From Microbacterium gallinarum (lineage in GTDB: Bacteria; Actinomycetota; Actinomycetes; Actinomycetales; Microbacteriaceae), in NCBI RefSeq assembly GCF_014837165.1, contig NZ_JACSPM010000006.1:99404-163403 (forward strand): DNA of 64,000 nucleotides. Reading direction: 5' to 3'. Below are positions 18,935-28,100 of this stretch, in pieces (the first letter of the stretch is position 1; each line of letters begins with the position of its first letter). Below the pieces are notes generated by a model. The model saw only the letters and a list, made by a program, of their open reading frames with translations, was not told where the DNA came from and did no database searches. The translations under genes were made by a program, and so were the position numbers.

Positions 18935-19010
18935 GTCAAACGGTCGGGTCGAACCGGCGCGACACGCCCGCACGGCCCGGCCTCCGCGGCGTTTCTCCCG
19001 ACCGTTTGAC
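18935..19010. repeat. 14-bp perfect inverted repeat with 48-nt loop
   Basis: GTCAAACGGTCGGG (18935-18948) is exactly complementary to CCCGACCGTTTGAC (18997-19010). It lies in the 277-bp gap between hemG and hemQ, which interrupts an otherwise overlapping heme gene run. The layout matches the inverted repeats in the hut region, although the arm sequence differs. Confidence 0.85.
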
Positions 19011-19070
19011 CCCGGGCCCCGGTGCCCGGCCGCCGCCCCGCACCGAGTCCAGAGCCCGGGGGGGGTGGGA

Positions 19071-19124
19071 CGGCGCTGCGCGCCTACTCAACAGGCGGGA
19101 AACGGCGCTTCGTGCCTACTCGAC
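19071..19124. repeat. degenerate REP-like repeat upstream of hemQ
   Basis: Two degraded copies of the unit CGGCGCTTCGCGCCTACTC occur head to tail (cgctgcgcgcctactcaaca and cgcttcgtgcctactcgacc). Better copies lie at 29.7 kb and 41.4 kb. They sit 37 bp before the hemQ start. Confidence 0.65.
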
Positions 19125-19160
19125 CGACCCCGTCCCCGGGCGGGTGGAAGAATAGAGGCC

Positions 19161-19850
19161 ATGAGCGATTCCTCGGCTGTCCCCCCGTCCGAGAGCGAGA
19201 CGCTCGGCTACACCCTGTGGGCCGTGTTCCGCCGTGACCCGCACCACCCCGCCCCCGCGGGCGATCTGGCTCCGGCCGTCGCCGAGGTCGAGGCATCCGG
19301 AGTCACCGTCCGCGGGTTCTACGACGTCTCGGGCCTGCGGGCCGATGCCGACCTGATGGTGTGGCTGCACGGCACGGGCGTGGCTCCCGAGTCCATCCAG
19401 GCCGCGCTGCGCACGCTGCGCCGTGCCGAGCCGCTCGCGTCGCTCGTGCCGGTGTGGAACGCGATGGGCGTGCACCGCGACGCCGAGTTCACCGCGAGCC
19501 ATCTGCCGGCGTTCATGCGCGACAAGGAGCCCGAGGCCTGGCTCACCGTGTACCCGTTCGTGCGGTCGTACGACTGGTACATCCTCCCCGAGGACGAGCG
19601 CCGCCAGATGCTTGCCGACCACGGTCGCAAGGGCGCCGAGTACCGTCAGGTGCTCGCCAACACGGTCGCGTCGTTCGCGCTCGGCGACTACGAGTGGATC
19701 CTCGCGCTCGAGGCCCCCGAGCTCGTCGATCTCGTCGACCTCATGCGTCACCTGCGCCAGACCGAGGCCCGCCGTCACGTGCGCGAGGAGGTGCCGTTCT
19801 TCACCGGGCGTCGCATCGGTCTCGACGAGATCGCCGAGGTGCTGGCGTGA
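19161..19850 (+). CDS. hemQ: coproheme decarboxylase HemQ (ChdC)
   Basis: The 229-residue chlorite-dismutase-fold enzyme removes two propionates from iron-coproporphyrin III to make heme b, the last step of the Gram-positive pathway. Family marks are LGYTLWAVFRRDP, the active-site block WLTVYPFVRSYDWYILPEDE with the catalytic tyrosine, RRQMLADHGRKGAEYRQV and LALEAPELVDLVDLMRHLR. ATG at 19161 was chosen because the family begins near SETLGYTLWAVF. It overlaps hemC by four bases (GTGA). Confidence 0.93.
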   Translation: MSDSSAVPPSESETLGYTLWAVFRRDPHHPAPAGDLAPAVAEVEASGVTVRGFYDVSGLRADADLMVWLHGTGVAPESIQAALRTLRRAEPLASLVPVWNAMGVHRDAEFTASHLPAFMRDKEPEAWLTVYPFVRSYDWYILPEDERRQMLADHGRKGAEYRQVLANTVASFALGDYEWILALEAPELVDLVDLMRHLRQTEARRHVREEVPFFTGRRIGLDEIAEVLA

Positions 19851-20764
19851 CCAGCCTGCGCATCGGCACGCGCGCCAGCACGCTCGCCCTCACGCAGACG
19901 GGCATGGTCGCCGACGACCTCGCCGATGCGACCGGGGTGAAGACCGAGATCGTCCGCATCACCACGCACGGCGATCGCACGAACGAGCCCTTGTCACGGG
20001 CCGGCGGCGCCGGGCTCTTCACGGGCGCACTGCGCGACGCGCTCCTGGCCGACAAGTGCGACGTCATCGTGCACTCGCTCAAGGACCTCCCGACCGCGCC
20101 GCATGATCGCATCGTCATCGCGGCGATCCCGGCGCGCGAAGACCCGCGCGACGCGTTGTGCGCGCGTGACGGCCTCACGCTCGAGCAGCTTCCCGCCGGT
20201 GCGCGCGTCGGCACAGGCTCGCCGCGCCGCATGGCGCAGCTGCGTGCGAAGCGGCCCGACATCGAGGTGGTCGACATCCGCGGGAACGTCGAGACCCGCC
20301 TCGGCAAGGTGACGAGCGGTGAATTGGATGCCGTCGTCCTGGCCGCCGCCGGACTCAACCGCATCGGGCGCGCCGACGTCATCACCGAGCACCTCGACGC
20401 CGACCGCTGGCCGACCGCGCCCGGCCAGGGCGCGCTGGGGGTCGAGGTGCGCCGGGGCGAGGAGTACCTCGTCGAGACGCTCGACCACGCCGAGACCCGC
20501 GCCGCCGTCGAGGCCGAGCGCGAGGTGCTCGCCCTGCTGGAAGCCGGCTGCTCGGCTCCCGTCGGCGCCCGCGCCGTGGTCGACGCCGGCCTGCTCCTCC
20601 TGTCGGTCAGCGTCTACAGCCTCGACGGCACCACGACTCTGACGTCGTCGCATGCCATCGCCTGGCCGGACGACGACGGTGATCCGTCGCGCGAGGTCGC
20701 GGCATCCGTCGCCCGTGAACTGCTCGACGCCGGTGCCGCCGGCCTGACCGGAGAGCGCCCATGA
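19847..20764 (+). CDS. hemC: porphobilinogen deaminase HemC
   Basis: The 305-residue enzyme polymerises four porphobilinogen units to hydroxymethylbilane. [15 protein letters not shown] opens the protein; the [10 protein letters not shown] block and [18 protein letters not shown] with the substrate-binding arginines follow; and the cysteine that carries the dipyrromethane cofactor lies in [17 protein letters not shown] at 19847 overlaps the hemQ stop; its own stop overlaps hemB (ATGA). Confidence 0.96.
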   Translation: MTSLRIGTRASTLALTQTGMVADDLADATGVKTEIVRITTHGDRTNEPLSRAGGAGLFTGALRDALLADKCDVIVHSLKDLPTAPHDRIVIAAIPAREDPRDALCARDGLTLEQLPAGARVGTGSPRRMAQLRAKRPDIEVVDIRGNVETRLGKVTSGELDAVVLAAAGLNRIGRADVITEHLDADRWPTAPGQGALGVEVRRGEEYLVETLDHAETRAAVEAEREVLALLEAGCSAPVGARAVVDAGLLLLSVSVYSLDGTTTLTSSHAIAWPDDDGDPSREVAASVARELLDAGAAGLTGERP

Positions 20765-21762
20765 ACAGTGCTTCTTCCGAGGGGGCCCGCCCCCTCGGGC
20801 ACCCCCGGCCCCGCCGGCTGCGCGCGACGCCCGCGATGCGCCGGCTCGTCGCCGAGACGCGCCTGCATCCCGCCGACCTGATCCTGCCCGTCTTCGTGCG
20901 CGAGGGGGCGGGCGAGCCCGTGCCGATCTCGTCCATGCCGGGCGTCCTGCAGCACACGACCGACAGCCTCAAGAAGGCGGTGACGGATGCCGCGGCCGCC
21001 GGCATCGGCGGGATCATGCTGTTCGGCGTGCCCGAGCACAAGGACGCGATCGGATCCGGCGCGACCGACCCCGAGGGCATCCTGAACGTCGCGACGCGCA
21101 TCGCCGTCGCGGAGGCCGGGGATGCGCTCGTCGTGCAGACCGACCTGTGCCTCGACGAGTTCACCGATCACGGCCACTGCGGCGTGCTCGACGCGAACGG
21201 CTACGTCGACAACGACGCTACGCTCGAGCGCTACCGAGACATGGGCATCGCCCAGGCCGAGGCCGGGTCGCAGCTGCTCGGGCTCAGCGGCATGATGGAC
21301 GGCCAGGTCGCCGCGGTCCGCGACGCGCTCGACGCGACCGGGTTCGGCAACACGCCGATCCTGGCCTATGCGGCCAAGTACGCGTCGGCCTTCTATGGCC
21401 CGTTCCGCGAGGCCGTGCAGTCCTCGCTCGAGGGCGACCGCCGCACCTACCAGCAGGACCCCGCGAACCGCCGCGAGGGCCTGCGCGAGGTCGAGCTCGA
21501 CCTGGCCGAGGGCGCCGACATCGTGATGGTCAAGCCCGCGATGAGCTATCTCGACGTGCTGGCGGATGCCGCGGCATCCAGCCCCGTCCCCGTCTGGGCG
21601 TACCAGGTGTCGGGCGAGTACGCGATGATCGAGGCCGCTGCGGCCCACGGCTGGATCGACCGCCGCCGGGCGATCGAGGAGTCGGTGGTCGGCATCCGCC
21701 GTGCCGGCGCCGATGCGGTGCTGACGTACTGGGCGGTCGAACTGGCGGGATGGATCCGATGA
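20761..21762 (+). CDS. hemB: delta-aminolevulinic acid dehydratase HemB
   Basis: The 333-residue porphobilinogen synthase condenses two 5-aminolevulinate molecules. The Schiff-base lysines are in [16 protein letters not shown] and [14 protein letters not shown]. The metal site reads [16 protein letters not shown]: two of the three zinc cysteines are kept and the middle one is Asp, a form between the Cys-rich zinc and Asp-rich magnesium types. The gene overlaps hemC and hemL by four bases each. Confidence 0.96.
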   Translation: MNSASSEGARPLGHPRPRRLRATPAMRRLVAETRLHPADLILPVFVREGAGEPVPISSMPGVLQHTTDSLKKAVTDAAAAGIGGIMLFGVPEHKDAIGSGATDPEGILNVATRIAVAEAGDALVVQTDLCLDEFTDHGHCGVLDANGYVDNDATLERYRDMGIAQAEAGSQLLGLSGMMDGQVAAVRDALDATGFGNTPILAYAAKYASAFYGPFREAVQSSLEGDRRTYQQDPANRREGLREVELDLAEGADIVMVKPAMSYLDVLADAAASSPVPVWAYQVSGEYAMIEAAAAHGWIDRRRAIEESVVGIRRAGADAVLTYWAVELAGWIR

Positions 21763-23090
21763 CCACGCACACCTCGCACACCACCAACGCAGAGGAGTTC
21801 GCCCGCGCCCGCGCAGCCATGCCGGGTGGCGTCAACTCCCCCGTTCGCGCCTTCGGCTCGGTCGGCACCACGCCCCGCTTCTTCGTGTCGGCCTCGGGTC
21901 CGCGCGTGACCGACGTCGAGGGCCGCGAGTACGTTGACCTCGTCGGCTCGTGGGGTCCTGCGATCCTCGGGCACGCCCACCCCGCCGTCGTGAAGGCGGT
22001 GCAGGATGCCGCGGCCCACGGCCTCGGCTTCGGCGCGTCGACCCCCGGCGAGACCGCTCTGGCCGAGCTCATCGAGGCGCGCGTGACCCGCGACGGCGCT
22101 CGACCGGTCGAGCGCGTGCGCCTCGTGTCGACGGGCACCGAGGCGACGATGACGGCGATCCGCCTCGCACGCGGCGCGACCGGCCGCGACCTCATCGTGA
22201 AGTTCGCCGGGCACTACCACGGCCACTCCGATGGTCTTCTGGCCGAAGCCGGATCGGGCGTCGCGACGCTCGCGATGCCGGGCTCGGCGGGCGTTCCGGC
22301 GCCCATCGCCGCGCAGACGCTCGTCGTGCCGTACAACGACCTCGACGCGCTGCGCGAGGTGTTCGACGCGCGCGGCGACGACATCGCCGCGATCATCGTC
22401 GAGGCCACCCCCGCCAACATGGGGATCGTGCCGCCGGCGCACGGCTTCAACGCCGCGATCGCCGACCTCGCGCACGCTTACGGCGCGCTGCTCATCCTCG
22501 ACGAGGTGCTGACCGGCTTCCGCGTCGGCACGGCGGGCTGGTACGGCATCGACCCGGTGCCCTTCGTCCCCGACCTCATCACGTTCGGCAAGGTCGTCGG
22601 CGGCGGGCTGCCGCTCGCCGCGATCGGCGGCTCGGCGGCGCTCATGGAGCTGCTCGCTCCCCTCGGCCCCGTCTACCAGGCCGGCACGCTGAGCGGCAAT
22701 CCGCTCGCCGTCGCCGCCGGGCGCGCGACCCTCGACCACCTCGACGCGGACGCGTACGAGCGGATCGACCGTGGCGCTGAGCGGATAGCGGATGCCGCGG
22801 CATCCGCTCTCTCGGAAGCCGGCGTCACGCATGTCATCCAGCGCGCGGGCAACCTGTTCTCGATCCAGTTCGCGGCCGAGCCGCCGACGGACTACGAGAC
22901 GGTGAAGGCGCAGGAGGCGTTCCGGTACCCGCCGTTCTTCCGCGCGATGCTCGACCAGGGCGTCTCGCTGCCGCCGTCGGTGTTCGAGGCGTGGTTCGTC
23001 TCGGCCGCGCACGACGACGAGGCCGTCGCGCAGATCGTCGACGCGCTTCCCGCCGCCGCGCGGGCTGCGGCGGAGGCCACGCCGGACTGA
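21759..23090 (+). CDS. hemL: glutamate-1-semialdehyde 2,1-aminomutase HemL
   Basis: The 443-residue PLP enzyme isomerises glutamate-1-semialdehyde to 5-aminolevulinate. Class-III aminotransferase features are [14 protein letters not shown] near the start, the cofactor-binding [16 protein letters not shown], the aspartate in [14 protein letters not shown] and the PLP lysine in [18 protein letters not shown] at 21759 overlaps the hemB stop; another ATG nine bases upstream is possible. The last 20 bases of coding sequence take part in the downstream tandem repeat. Confidence 0.95.
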   Translation: MTTHTSHTTNAEEFARARAAMPGGVNSPVRAFGSVGTTPRFFVSASGPRVTDVEGREYVDLVGSWGPAILGHAHPAVVKAVQDAAAHGLGFGASTPGETALAELIEARVTRDGARPVERVRLVSTGTEATMTAIRLARGATGRDLIVKFAGHYHGHSDGLLAEAGSGVATLAMPGSAGVPAPIAAQTLVVPYNDLDALREVFDARGDDIAAIIVEATPANMGIVPPAHGFNAAIADLAHAYGALLILDEVLTGFRVGTAGWYGIDPVPFVPDLITFGKVVGGGLPLAAIGGSAALMELLAPLGPVYQAGTLSGNPLAVAAGRATLDHLDADAYERIDRGAERIADAAASALSEAGVTHVIQRAGNLFSIQFAAEPPTDYETVKAQEAFRYPPFFRAMLDQGVSLPPSVFEAWFVSAAHDDEAVAQIVDALPAAARAAAEATPD

Positions 23091-23545
23091 CGGTCCCGGG
23101 CTCCGGGTTCGAGGTGCCCAACGTCGGAGATCGTGACCGACACGCCGCTCGCCGGCCGCTGGTCACGGCGTGTTGCGCAGAATCTCCGATCTTGCGCCCG
23201 ACGCGCCGGGTTCGGCCCCGGGTGCGCAACGTCGGACTGACCTTCGCGGCAGAGGCCACGCCGGGCTCACCTTCCCGGCCTCCGGGGTGCCAAACGGCGG
23301 AGTTCCTGGGCGCCACGCCGCTCGCCGGCCGCTGGTCACGGCGTGTTGCGCAGGATCTCCGATCTTGCGCCCGACGCGCCGGGTTCGGCCCCGGGTGCGC
23401 AACGTCGGACTGACCTCCGCGGCAGAGGCCACGCCGGGCTCACCTTGCCGGCCTCCGGGGTGCCCAACGTCGGAGATCGTGGCCGAAACGCCGCTTGCGG
23501 GCGGCTCGTCGTGGCGTGTTGCGCAGGAACGCCGACGTTGTGCAC
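23072..23545. repeat. 173-bp tandem repeat array downstream of hemL
   Basis: About two and a half nearly identical units with a period of exactly 173 bp are seen (for example the block starting cacgccgctcgccggccgct at 23141 recurs at 23314 and, diverged, at 23487). A first, more diverged unit begins inside the hemL 3' end (gaggccacgccgg at 23073 versus 23252). Each unit contains the opposed pieces cggagatcgt and atctccgatcttgcgc, so it can fold. It holds no gene. A related atctccgatcttgcg piece recurs at 25170-25185. Confidence 0.85.
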
Positions 23546-23595
23546 GCCGACGCCGACGCAGCCGGGCCTCGCCCCGCGCGCAGGGTGCACAGAGA

Positions 23596-23621
23596 GAAAC
23601 CCCCGACCTGTCGGGGGTTTC
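23596..23621 (-). terminator. terminator downstream of tRNA-Ala
   Basis: An 11-bp perfect stem (GAAACCCCCGA, 23596-23606, with 23611-23621) and a 4-nt loop lie just downstream of the minus-strand tRNA. The descending arm ends in GGGGGTTTC, a typical tRNA terminator. Confidence 0.85.
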
Positions 23622-23628
23622 TCGGTGG

Positions 23629-23704
23629 TGGTGGACCTGAGGGGAATCGAACCCCTGACCTCCTCGATGCGAACGAGGCGCGCTACCAACTGCGCTACAG
23701 GCCC
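23629..23704 (-). tRNA. tRNA-Ala (anticodon CGC)
   Basis: The minus strand folds as a full cloverleaf: acceptor GGGCCTG with CAGGTCC, D arm GCGC/GCGC, anticodon stem CCTCG/CGAGG around loop TTCGCAT (anticodon CGC, reading GCG) and T arm AGGGG-TTCGATT-CCCCT. The discriminator is A and the CCA end is encoded (23629-23631). Confidence 0.95.
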
Positions 23705-23792
23705 GTGAACCTCAGTTAGGTTATCACGCTCCGATAGGCCTCCCCGACGGGTCGCGAGCACCCCGAACCGCGCCCCACGAGAGGATGGAGGC

Positions 23793-24998
23793 ATGCTCCC
23801 CGTCACACCGAATCGCGTGTCCGTCGTCCGCAGCGTCCGGCTCGAGACGGGCGGCCGCGGCGGCTCCGCATACGACGTGTTCATCGACGCGCAGGGACTC
23901 ATCACGGCAGTCGAACCGACCACCGGCACCCCGGCCGGCCCCGGCGAGGTCTACGGGCGCGACCTGCTCGCCCTCCCCGGGTTCGTGAACACCCACGCGC
24001 ACATCGACAAGTCGTGGATCGGCCACCCCTGGCAGTCCTACGGGGGCGAAGGCGGCACCGACGGCCGCATCCGCCATGAGCGTGCGAGGCGCGACGAGCT
24101 CGGCATCCCGAGTCTGGACATCACCCGTCGTGTGCTGGCGGAGTTCGTCCGCTTCGGCACCACCGCCCTCCGTACGCACGTCGACGTCGACCTCGGGCTC
24201 GGGCTGCGCGGCATCGAGATCGTCCGTGAAGCCGTCGCCGACTACGACGGCGCGATCACCGCTGAGATCGTCGCCTTCCCGCAGGACGGCGTCCTCCGCC
24301 GCCCCGGCGTGCTCGACCTGCTGCGCGCGGCCGCCGAGTCCGGCGTCGAGCACATCGGCGGGCTCGACCCCGCGAGCATCGACCGCGACCCCGTCGGCCA
24401 GCTCGACGGGCTGTTCGACATCGCCGCCGACACGGGCGTCGGCATCGACATCCATCTCCACGATCCCGCCGAGCTGGGAGCCTTCCAGTTCGACCTGATC
24501 CTCGACCGCACCGAAGCCCTCGGACTCACCGGCCGCGTCAACATCGCCCACGGGTTCGCACTCGCGCAGGTCGACGCCGCGCGCCGCCGGGATCTCCTGC
24601 AGCGGATGTCGCAGCTCGACGTCACCCTCACGACCGTCGCTCCCCTGCGGCTGCCCCAGCTGCCGCTGCACGAGCTCGACGCCGCGGGCGTGCGGTTCGG
24701 CTTCGGCACCGACGGCATCCGCGACCTGTGGAGTCCGTACGGCACCGGCGACCTGCTCGGCATCGCGTGGCAGTACGCCCGTTCCTCGAGCCTCGTGCGC
24801 GACGAGGATCTGCGCCGCGTCGTCGAACTCGCCACGACCGACGGCGGCCCCTTCACCGGCACCGGACGCGACACCCTCAGCCCCGGCGACCGGGCCGACA
24901 TCGTGCTCATCGACGCCGAGAACGCGATGGACGCCCTGGTCCGGATGCCCCCGCGCGAGCTCGTGCTGGGTGGCGGACGCGTGCTCCACCAAGCCTGA
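23793..24998 (+). CDS. amidohydrolase, cytosine deaminase-like
   Basis: The 401-residue metal-dependent hydrolase of the amidohydrolase superfamily has GFVNTHAHIDKSWIG (HxH motif), IDIHLHDPAELG, NIAHGFALAQ and FGFGTDGIRDLWSPYG, which hold the remaining metal ligands (His, His, Asp). The HAHIDK signature and the missing carboxylated lysine put it in the cytosine deaminase/N-isopropylammelide hydrolase branch, which deaminates ring or aryl-amine substrates. No pathway genes lie beside it, so the substrate is unknown. It is divergent from tRNA-Ala. Confidence 0.8.
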   Translation: MLPVTPNRVSVVRSVRLETGGRGGSAYDVFIDAQGLITAVEPTTGTPAGPGEVYGRDLLALPGFVNTHAHIDKSWIGHPWQSYGGEGGTDGRIRHERARRDELGIPSLDITRRVLAEFVRFGTTALRTHVDVDLGLGLRGIEIVREAVADYDGAITAEIVAFPQDGVLRRPGVLDLLRAAAESGVEHIGGLDPASIDRDPVGQLDGLFDIAADTGVGIDIHLHDPAELGAFQFDLILDRTEALGLTGRVNIAHGFALAQVDAARRRDLLQRMSQLDVTLTTVAPLRLPQLPLHELDAAGVRFGFGTDGIRDLWSPYGTGDLLGIAWQYARSSSLVRDEDLRRVVELATTDGGPFTGTGRDTLSPGDRADIVLIDAENAMDALVRMPPRELVLGGGRVLHQA

Positions 24999-25344
24999 GC
25001 CTGCCGAGTTGCCGGTGCCGGCGGGTTCGACGCCTTCCAGCCCGCCGGGATGGGCACCTCGCCGTACGGGGGCACTGAGCCTGCACACCGGGCAAGGCCG
25101 CGCGCCGTAACATCGGACCCCGCGCCCGACACGCCGGTTCCGGATGCCGCGCCCCAGCGCGCCGCGCACGATCTCCGATCTTGCGACCGGCGCGACCCGG
25201 GCGCCAGACCCTCAGCTCCCTGCCCAGCTCAAGCCCGCCGAGTTGCCCGAAACAGCGGGTTCACAGCCGCCCAGCCCACCACCAGTGGCAACTCGACCCC
25301 GGCGGCAGGCCCGACGGGCCGTAACCCCGAAGACCCCGCCGGCC
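24999..25344. repeat. gene-free stretch with degraded repeats
   Basis: No supported gene was found here. Two diverged copies of a roughly 60-bp piece begin gcctgccgagttgccggtg (25011) and gcccgccgagttgcccgaaa (25229) and share cgggttc and cagccc blocks. A segment atctccgatcttgcg (25170-25185) matches the tandem array after hemL. The region separates two convergent genes. Confidence 0.5.
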
Positions 25345-26388
25345 CTACTGCCCGGACGCCCGCCGTGCCAGCAGCCCGCGCACGTGGGCCTCGATCTCGG
25401 CGTCGTCGACGTATCCCATTCCCGCGAAGTCCGCGCGGGCGACGCGCGCCGTGTCGATCGACGGCGGACGCTGCGCCTCGGCCCTCTCGCGCATGGCCTC
25501 CTCGAGCGCTGCCTGGCGCATCGACTCCCGGGCGGCCTCGACGTCGAGGATCGTCGCGGCCCGCGACCCCGCCGACGCAGTGAGCGGCCGGGGCAGCTCG
25601 CGCGGCGCCCACGCACGCGACGCAGGCTCCAACGCGACGTCCTGCACGCGCACGTCGGGCCGCGCGACAGGCACCTCGACGTGCACGGCGGCCCGCGCCG
25701 CCACCCGGGCAAGACGGTGAAGAACGAGAGCGGATGCCGCGGCCACGGCCACACCCGCCCAGAGCCAGGTCTGCATCCCCGACGAGAGAACTTCGAACAC
25801 CCCGAAGCCCGCCACCGCGAGCCCCAGCACACACAGCAGCGTGGCCGTCAGGCGGAACCGGCGCCGAGCCCGCGCACGCCTCGCCGCCGGGGCCGATCGC
25901 GCGGCGGAGACCTCCGCCCGGGCGGCAGCCTCCGCGGCCTCGACCTCGGCGCGAGCTTGAGCCTGTGCGGCGGCGCGGTCGGCGCGTGCATGCTCGAGCT
26001 CGATGCGGGCGGCGGCTTCGGCGCGCTCGCGCTCGGCGCGCTCCCGTTCCCGCTCGACCCGCGCGGTGGCCTCGGCAAGCTCGCGCTCGGTGCGCGCGCG
26101 CTCGAGGTCGACCTTCGCCTGCTCGAGGGCGGCCGACTCGCGCTGCGCGAGAGCCTGCCGGGCGAGGCGCTGCTGCGCCATCGCCGTGCGCGCGTTGAGC
26201 TCGAGGTGGACCTCCTGCGGCATCTCGCTCGTCTCGGCGAGCACGCGGAGCGCCTGGTTCAGTCGCACCGCGTTCCGCTCGGCCGCGTCGAACTGCCGGC
26301 GGCTGTGCCACGACGGAAGCAGATAGACGAGCCACAACAGCACGGCGACGAGCACGATGACCCCGCCACCCAACACTTGCCCGCCCAT
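25345..26388 (-). CDS. SepX/GlpR-like membrane protein with coiled coil
   Basis: The 347-residue protein has an N-terminal membrane helix (about 7-26) that ends in LLWLVYLLPSWHSRRQ. A long charged coiled coil follows (about 62-165, rich in ERERAERERAEAAARIELEH), then two adjacent membrane helices (about 181-201 and 207-226) and a soluble C terminus. The WLVYLLPSW/RR start, the RLNQALRVLAE helix, the paired central helices and the position next to rimJ and galU match the actinobacterial division protein SepX of Streptomyces, called GlpR in corynebacteria. There it links FtsZ or the gephyrin-like Glp to the membrane. Homology is inferred from pattern and gene order only; the coiled coil is unusually Arg/Glu/Ala-rich. 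Confidence 0.65.
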   Translation of the reverse strand: MGGQVLGGGVIVLVAVLLWLVYLLPSWHSRRQFDAAERNAVRLNQALRVLAETSEMPQEVHLELNARTAMAQQRLARQALAQRESAALEQAKVDLERARTERELAEATARVERERERAERERAEAAARIELEHARADRAAAQAQARAEVEAAEAAARAEVSAARSAPAARRARARRRFRLTATLLCVLGLAVAGFGVFEVLSSGMQTWLWAGVAVAAASALVLHRLARVAARAAVHVEVPVARPDVRVQDVALEPASRAWAPRELPRPLTASAGSRAATILDVEAARESMRQAALEEAMRERAEAQRPPSIDTARVARADFAGMGYVDDAEIEAHVRGLLARRASGQ

Positions 26389-26444
26389 GTGCACAACGGT
26401 ATGTGAGGGGATGCCTCGGCCGAGGCATCCCGTCGCGTGTCGCT

Positions 26445-27074
26445 CTAGGCGTGCAGACGATCGGCGGGCGGCACGGTCGCCGCGTCGTGCGGCGCATGCC
26501 CCGACACCCACCGCTGCAGCACGCCCTCGGGCACGTCCTCGCGCACGAGCGCGAAGGCGTAGTGGTCGCGCCAGTCTCCGTCGATGTGGATGTACCGGCG
26601 GCGCAGGCCTTCGTACCGGAAGCCGAGCTTCTCGACCACGCGCAGGCTCGCCTGGTTCTCAGGGCGGATGCAGATCTCCATGCGGTGCAGGCGGAGCTCG
26701 GTGAAGCAGATGTCGGTCGCCATCGCGACCGCCGTCGGGGTGATGCTGCGTCCGGCGAACCGCTTGCTCACCCAGTAGCCGATCGTGGCCGAGGCGAGGG
26801 ATCCTCGCGCGATGCCCCACACGTTCAGCTGACCGGCGATGTTGCCGTCGTGCTCCATCACGAAGGGCACGCCGGCGCCGTCGCGGTACTGCTGCAGCAG
26901 GCGTCGCACGCCGAGTCGCATGTCGAACGAGACGGGGCCGTCGGGGCTCGTCGCCTCCCACGGCCGCAGCCACTCGCGGTTCGACAGCAGCTCGGTCTGC
27001 AGCTGCCGGGCGTCACGCTGGCGCACGAGCCGGATGGATACCGGTCCGTGCCTGCGAGGAGCCGTCAGGTCCAC
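26445..27074 (-). CDS. rimJ: RimJ-like GNAT acetyltransferase
   Basis: The 209-residue N-acetyltransferase of the RimJ/RimL type has ISIRLVRQRDARQLQTELLS-like opening strands, the acetyl-CoA segment ATIGYWVSKRFAGRSITPTA and LHRMEICIRPENQASLRVVE, which holds the conserved Asn/Ser of the family. RimJ acetylates the N terminus of ribosomal protein S5 in E. coli; the actinobacterial target is not established. GTG start after gaggggg. It follows galU by 23 bp in one run. Confidence 0.85.
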   Translation of the reverse strand: MDLTAPRRHGPVSIRLVRQRDARQLQTELLSNREWLRPWEATSPDGPVSFDMRLGVRRLLQQYRDGAGVPFVMEHDGNIAGQLNVWGIARGSLASATIGYWVSKRFAGRSITPTAVAMATDICFTELRLHRMEICIRPENQASLRVVEKLGFRYEGLRRRYIHIDGDWRDHYAFALVREDVPEGVLQRWVSGHAPHDAATVPPADRLHA

Positions 27075-27097
27075 ATGACCCCCTCGTACGGGCGGCG

Positions 27098-27985
27098 CTA
27101 GAGCTTCGCCGCGAACTCCTTGAACCAGGGACGCAGATCGGGTCCGAGATCGTCACGATCGGCGGCGAGCTGCACGATGGCTTTGATGTAGTCCACCCTA
27201 TCGCCGGTGTCGTACCGGCGACCCCGGAAGACCACGCCGTACACGCCGGGGCCGTTCTCGTCGGCGGCGAGCTCCTGCAGCGCGTCGGTGAGCTGGATCT
27301 CGCCTCCCTTGCCCGGCTCGGTGCGCTCGAGGATCTCGAACACGTCGGGGCTCAGGACGTACCGGCCGATGATCGCGAGGTTGGACGGCGCGTCCTCCTT
27401 CTGCGGCTTCTCGACCAGACCGGTCACCCGGACGATGCCCTCGGTGTCGGTCTCCTCGACGGCGGCGGCGCCGTACATGTGGATGTGCTCGGGGTCGACC
27501 TCCATGAGGGCGATGACGGTCGCGCCGCGGCGCTCGTGCTCGGCGATCATCGTGGTGAGCAGCTCGTCGCGCTCGTCGATGAGGTCGTCACCGAGCATCA
27601 CGGCGAACGACGAGTCGCCCACGTGCGCCTTGGCACGCAGCACCGCGTGGCCGAGACCCTTGGGCTCGCCCTGACGGACGAAGTGGATGTCGGCGAGGTC
27701 GCTCGACTCGAGCACACGGTGCAGGCGATCGGTGTCGCCCTTGTCCTTCAGCTTCTCTTCGAGTTCGGGCACCGAGTCGAAGTGGTTCGAGATCGCGTTC
27801 TTGTTTCGGCCGATGATGACGAGGATGTCGTCGATCCCCGCCTGCACCGCCTCCTCCACGACGTACTGGATGGCCGGCTTGTCGACGACCGGCAGCATCT
27901 CCTTGGGCATCGCCTTGGTTGCGGGGAGGAAGCGCGTGCCGAGTCCGGCCGCAGGAATGACAGCCTTGATGGAAGTGTGGGGCAT
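27098..27985 (-). CDS. galU: UTP-glucose-1-phosphate uridylyltransferase GalU
   Basis: The 295-residue nucleotidyltransferase makes UDP-glucose for wall and capsular polysaccharides. The N-terminal KAVIPAAGLGTRFLPATKAM with the nucleotide-binding GLGTRxLP loop, KEMLPVVDKPAIQYVVEEAV, and VMLGDDLID with the metal aspartate are diagnostic. Full length. It is divergent from the folate cyclo-ligase gene and upstream of rimJ and the SepX-like gene, the conserved actinobacterial order except that no glp/moeA-like gene lies between galU and rimJ. Confidence 0.95.
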   Translation of the reverse strand: MPHTSIKAVIPAAGLGTRFLPATKAMPKEMLPVVDKPAIQYVVEEAVQAGIDDILVIIGRNKNAISNHFDSVPELEEKLKDKGDTDRLHRVLESSDLADIHFVRQGEPKGLGHAVLRAKAHVGDSSFAVMLGDDLIDERDELLTTMIAEHERRGATVIALMEVDPEHIHMYGAAAVEETDTEGIVRVTGLVEKPQKEDAPSNLAIIGRYVLSPDVFEILERTEPGKGGEIQLTDALQELAADENGPGVYGVVFRGRRYDTGDRVDYIKAIVQLAADRDDLGPDLRPWFKEFAAKL

Positions 27986-28100
27986 GCGAGCATTCTAGGG
28001 TCCTCAGGTTCGAGCTCCCCGCGCGTTGACACCCGATGATCGGCCGCTATATGCATCGAGGCGGCGAACGGCACACCCGGCGACGCCTAGAATCGAGGGC

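Noticed and set aside
25000..25344. Extension of coding sequence into the gap after the amidohydrolase
   Set aside because: Open frames here are proline- and arginine-rich shadows, and the DNA carries degraded repeats.
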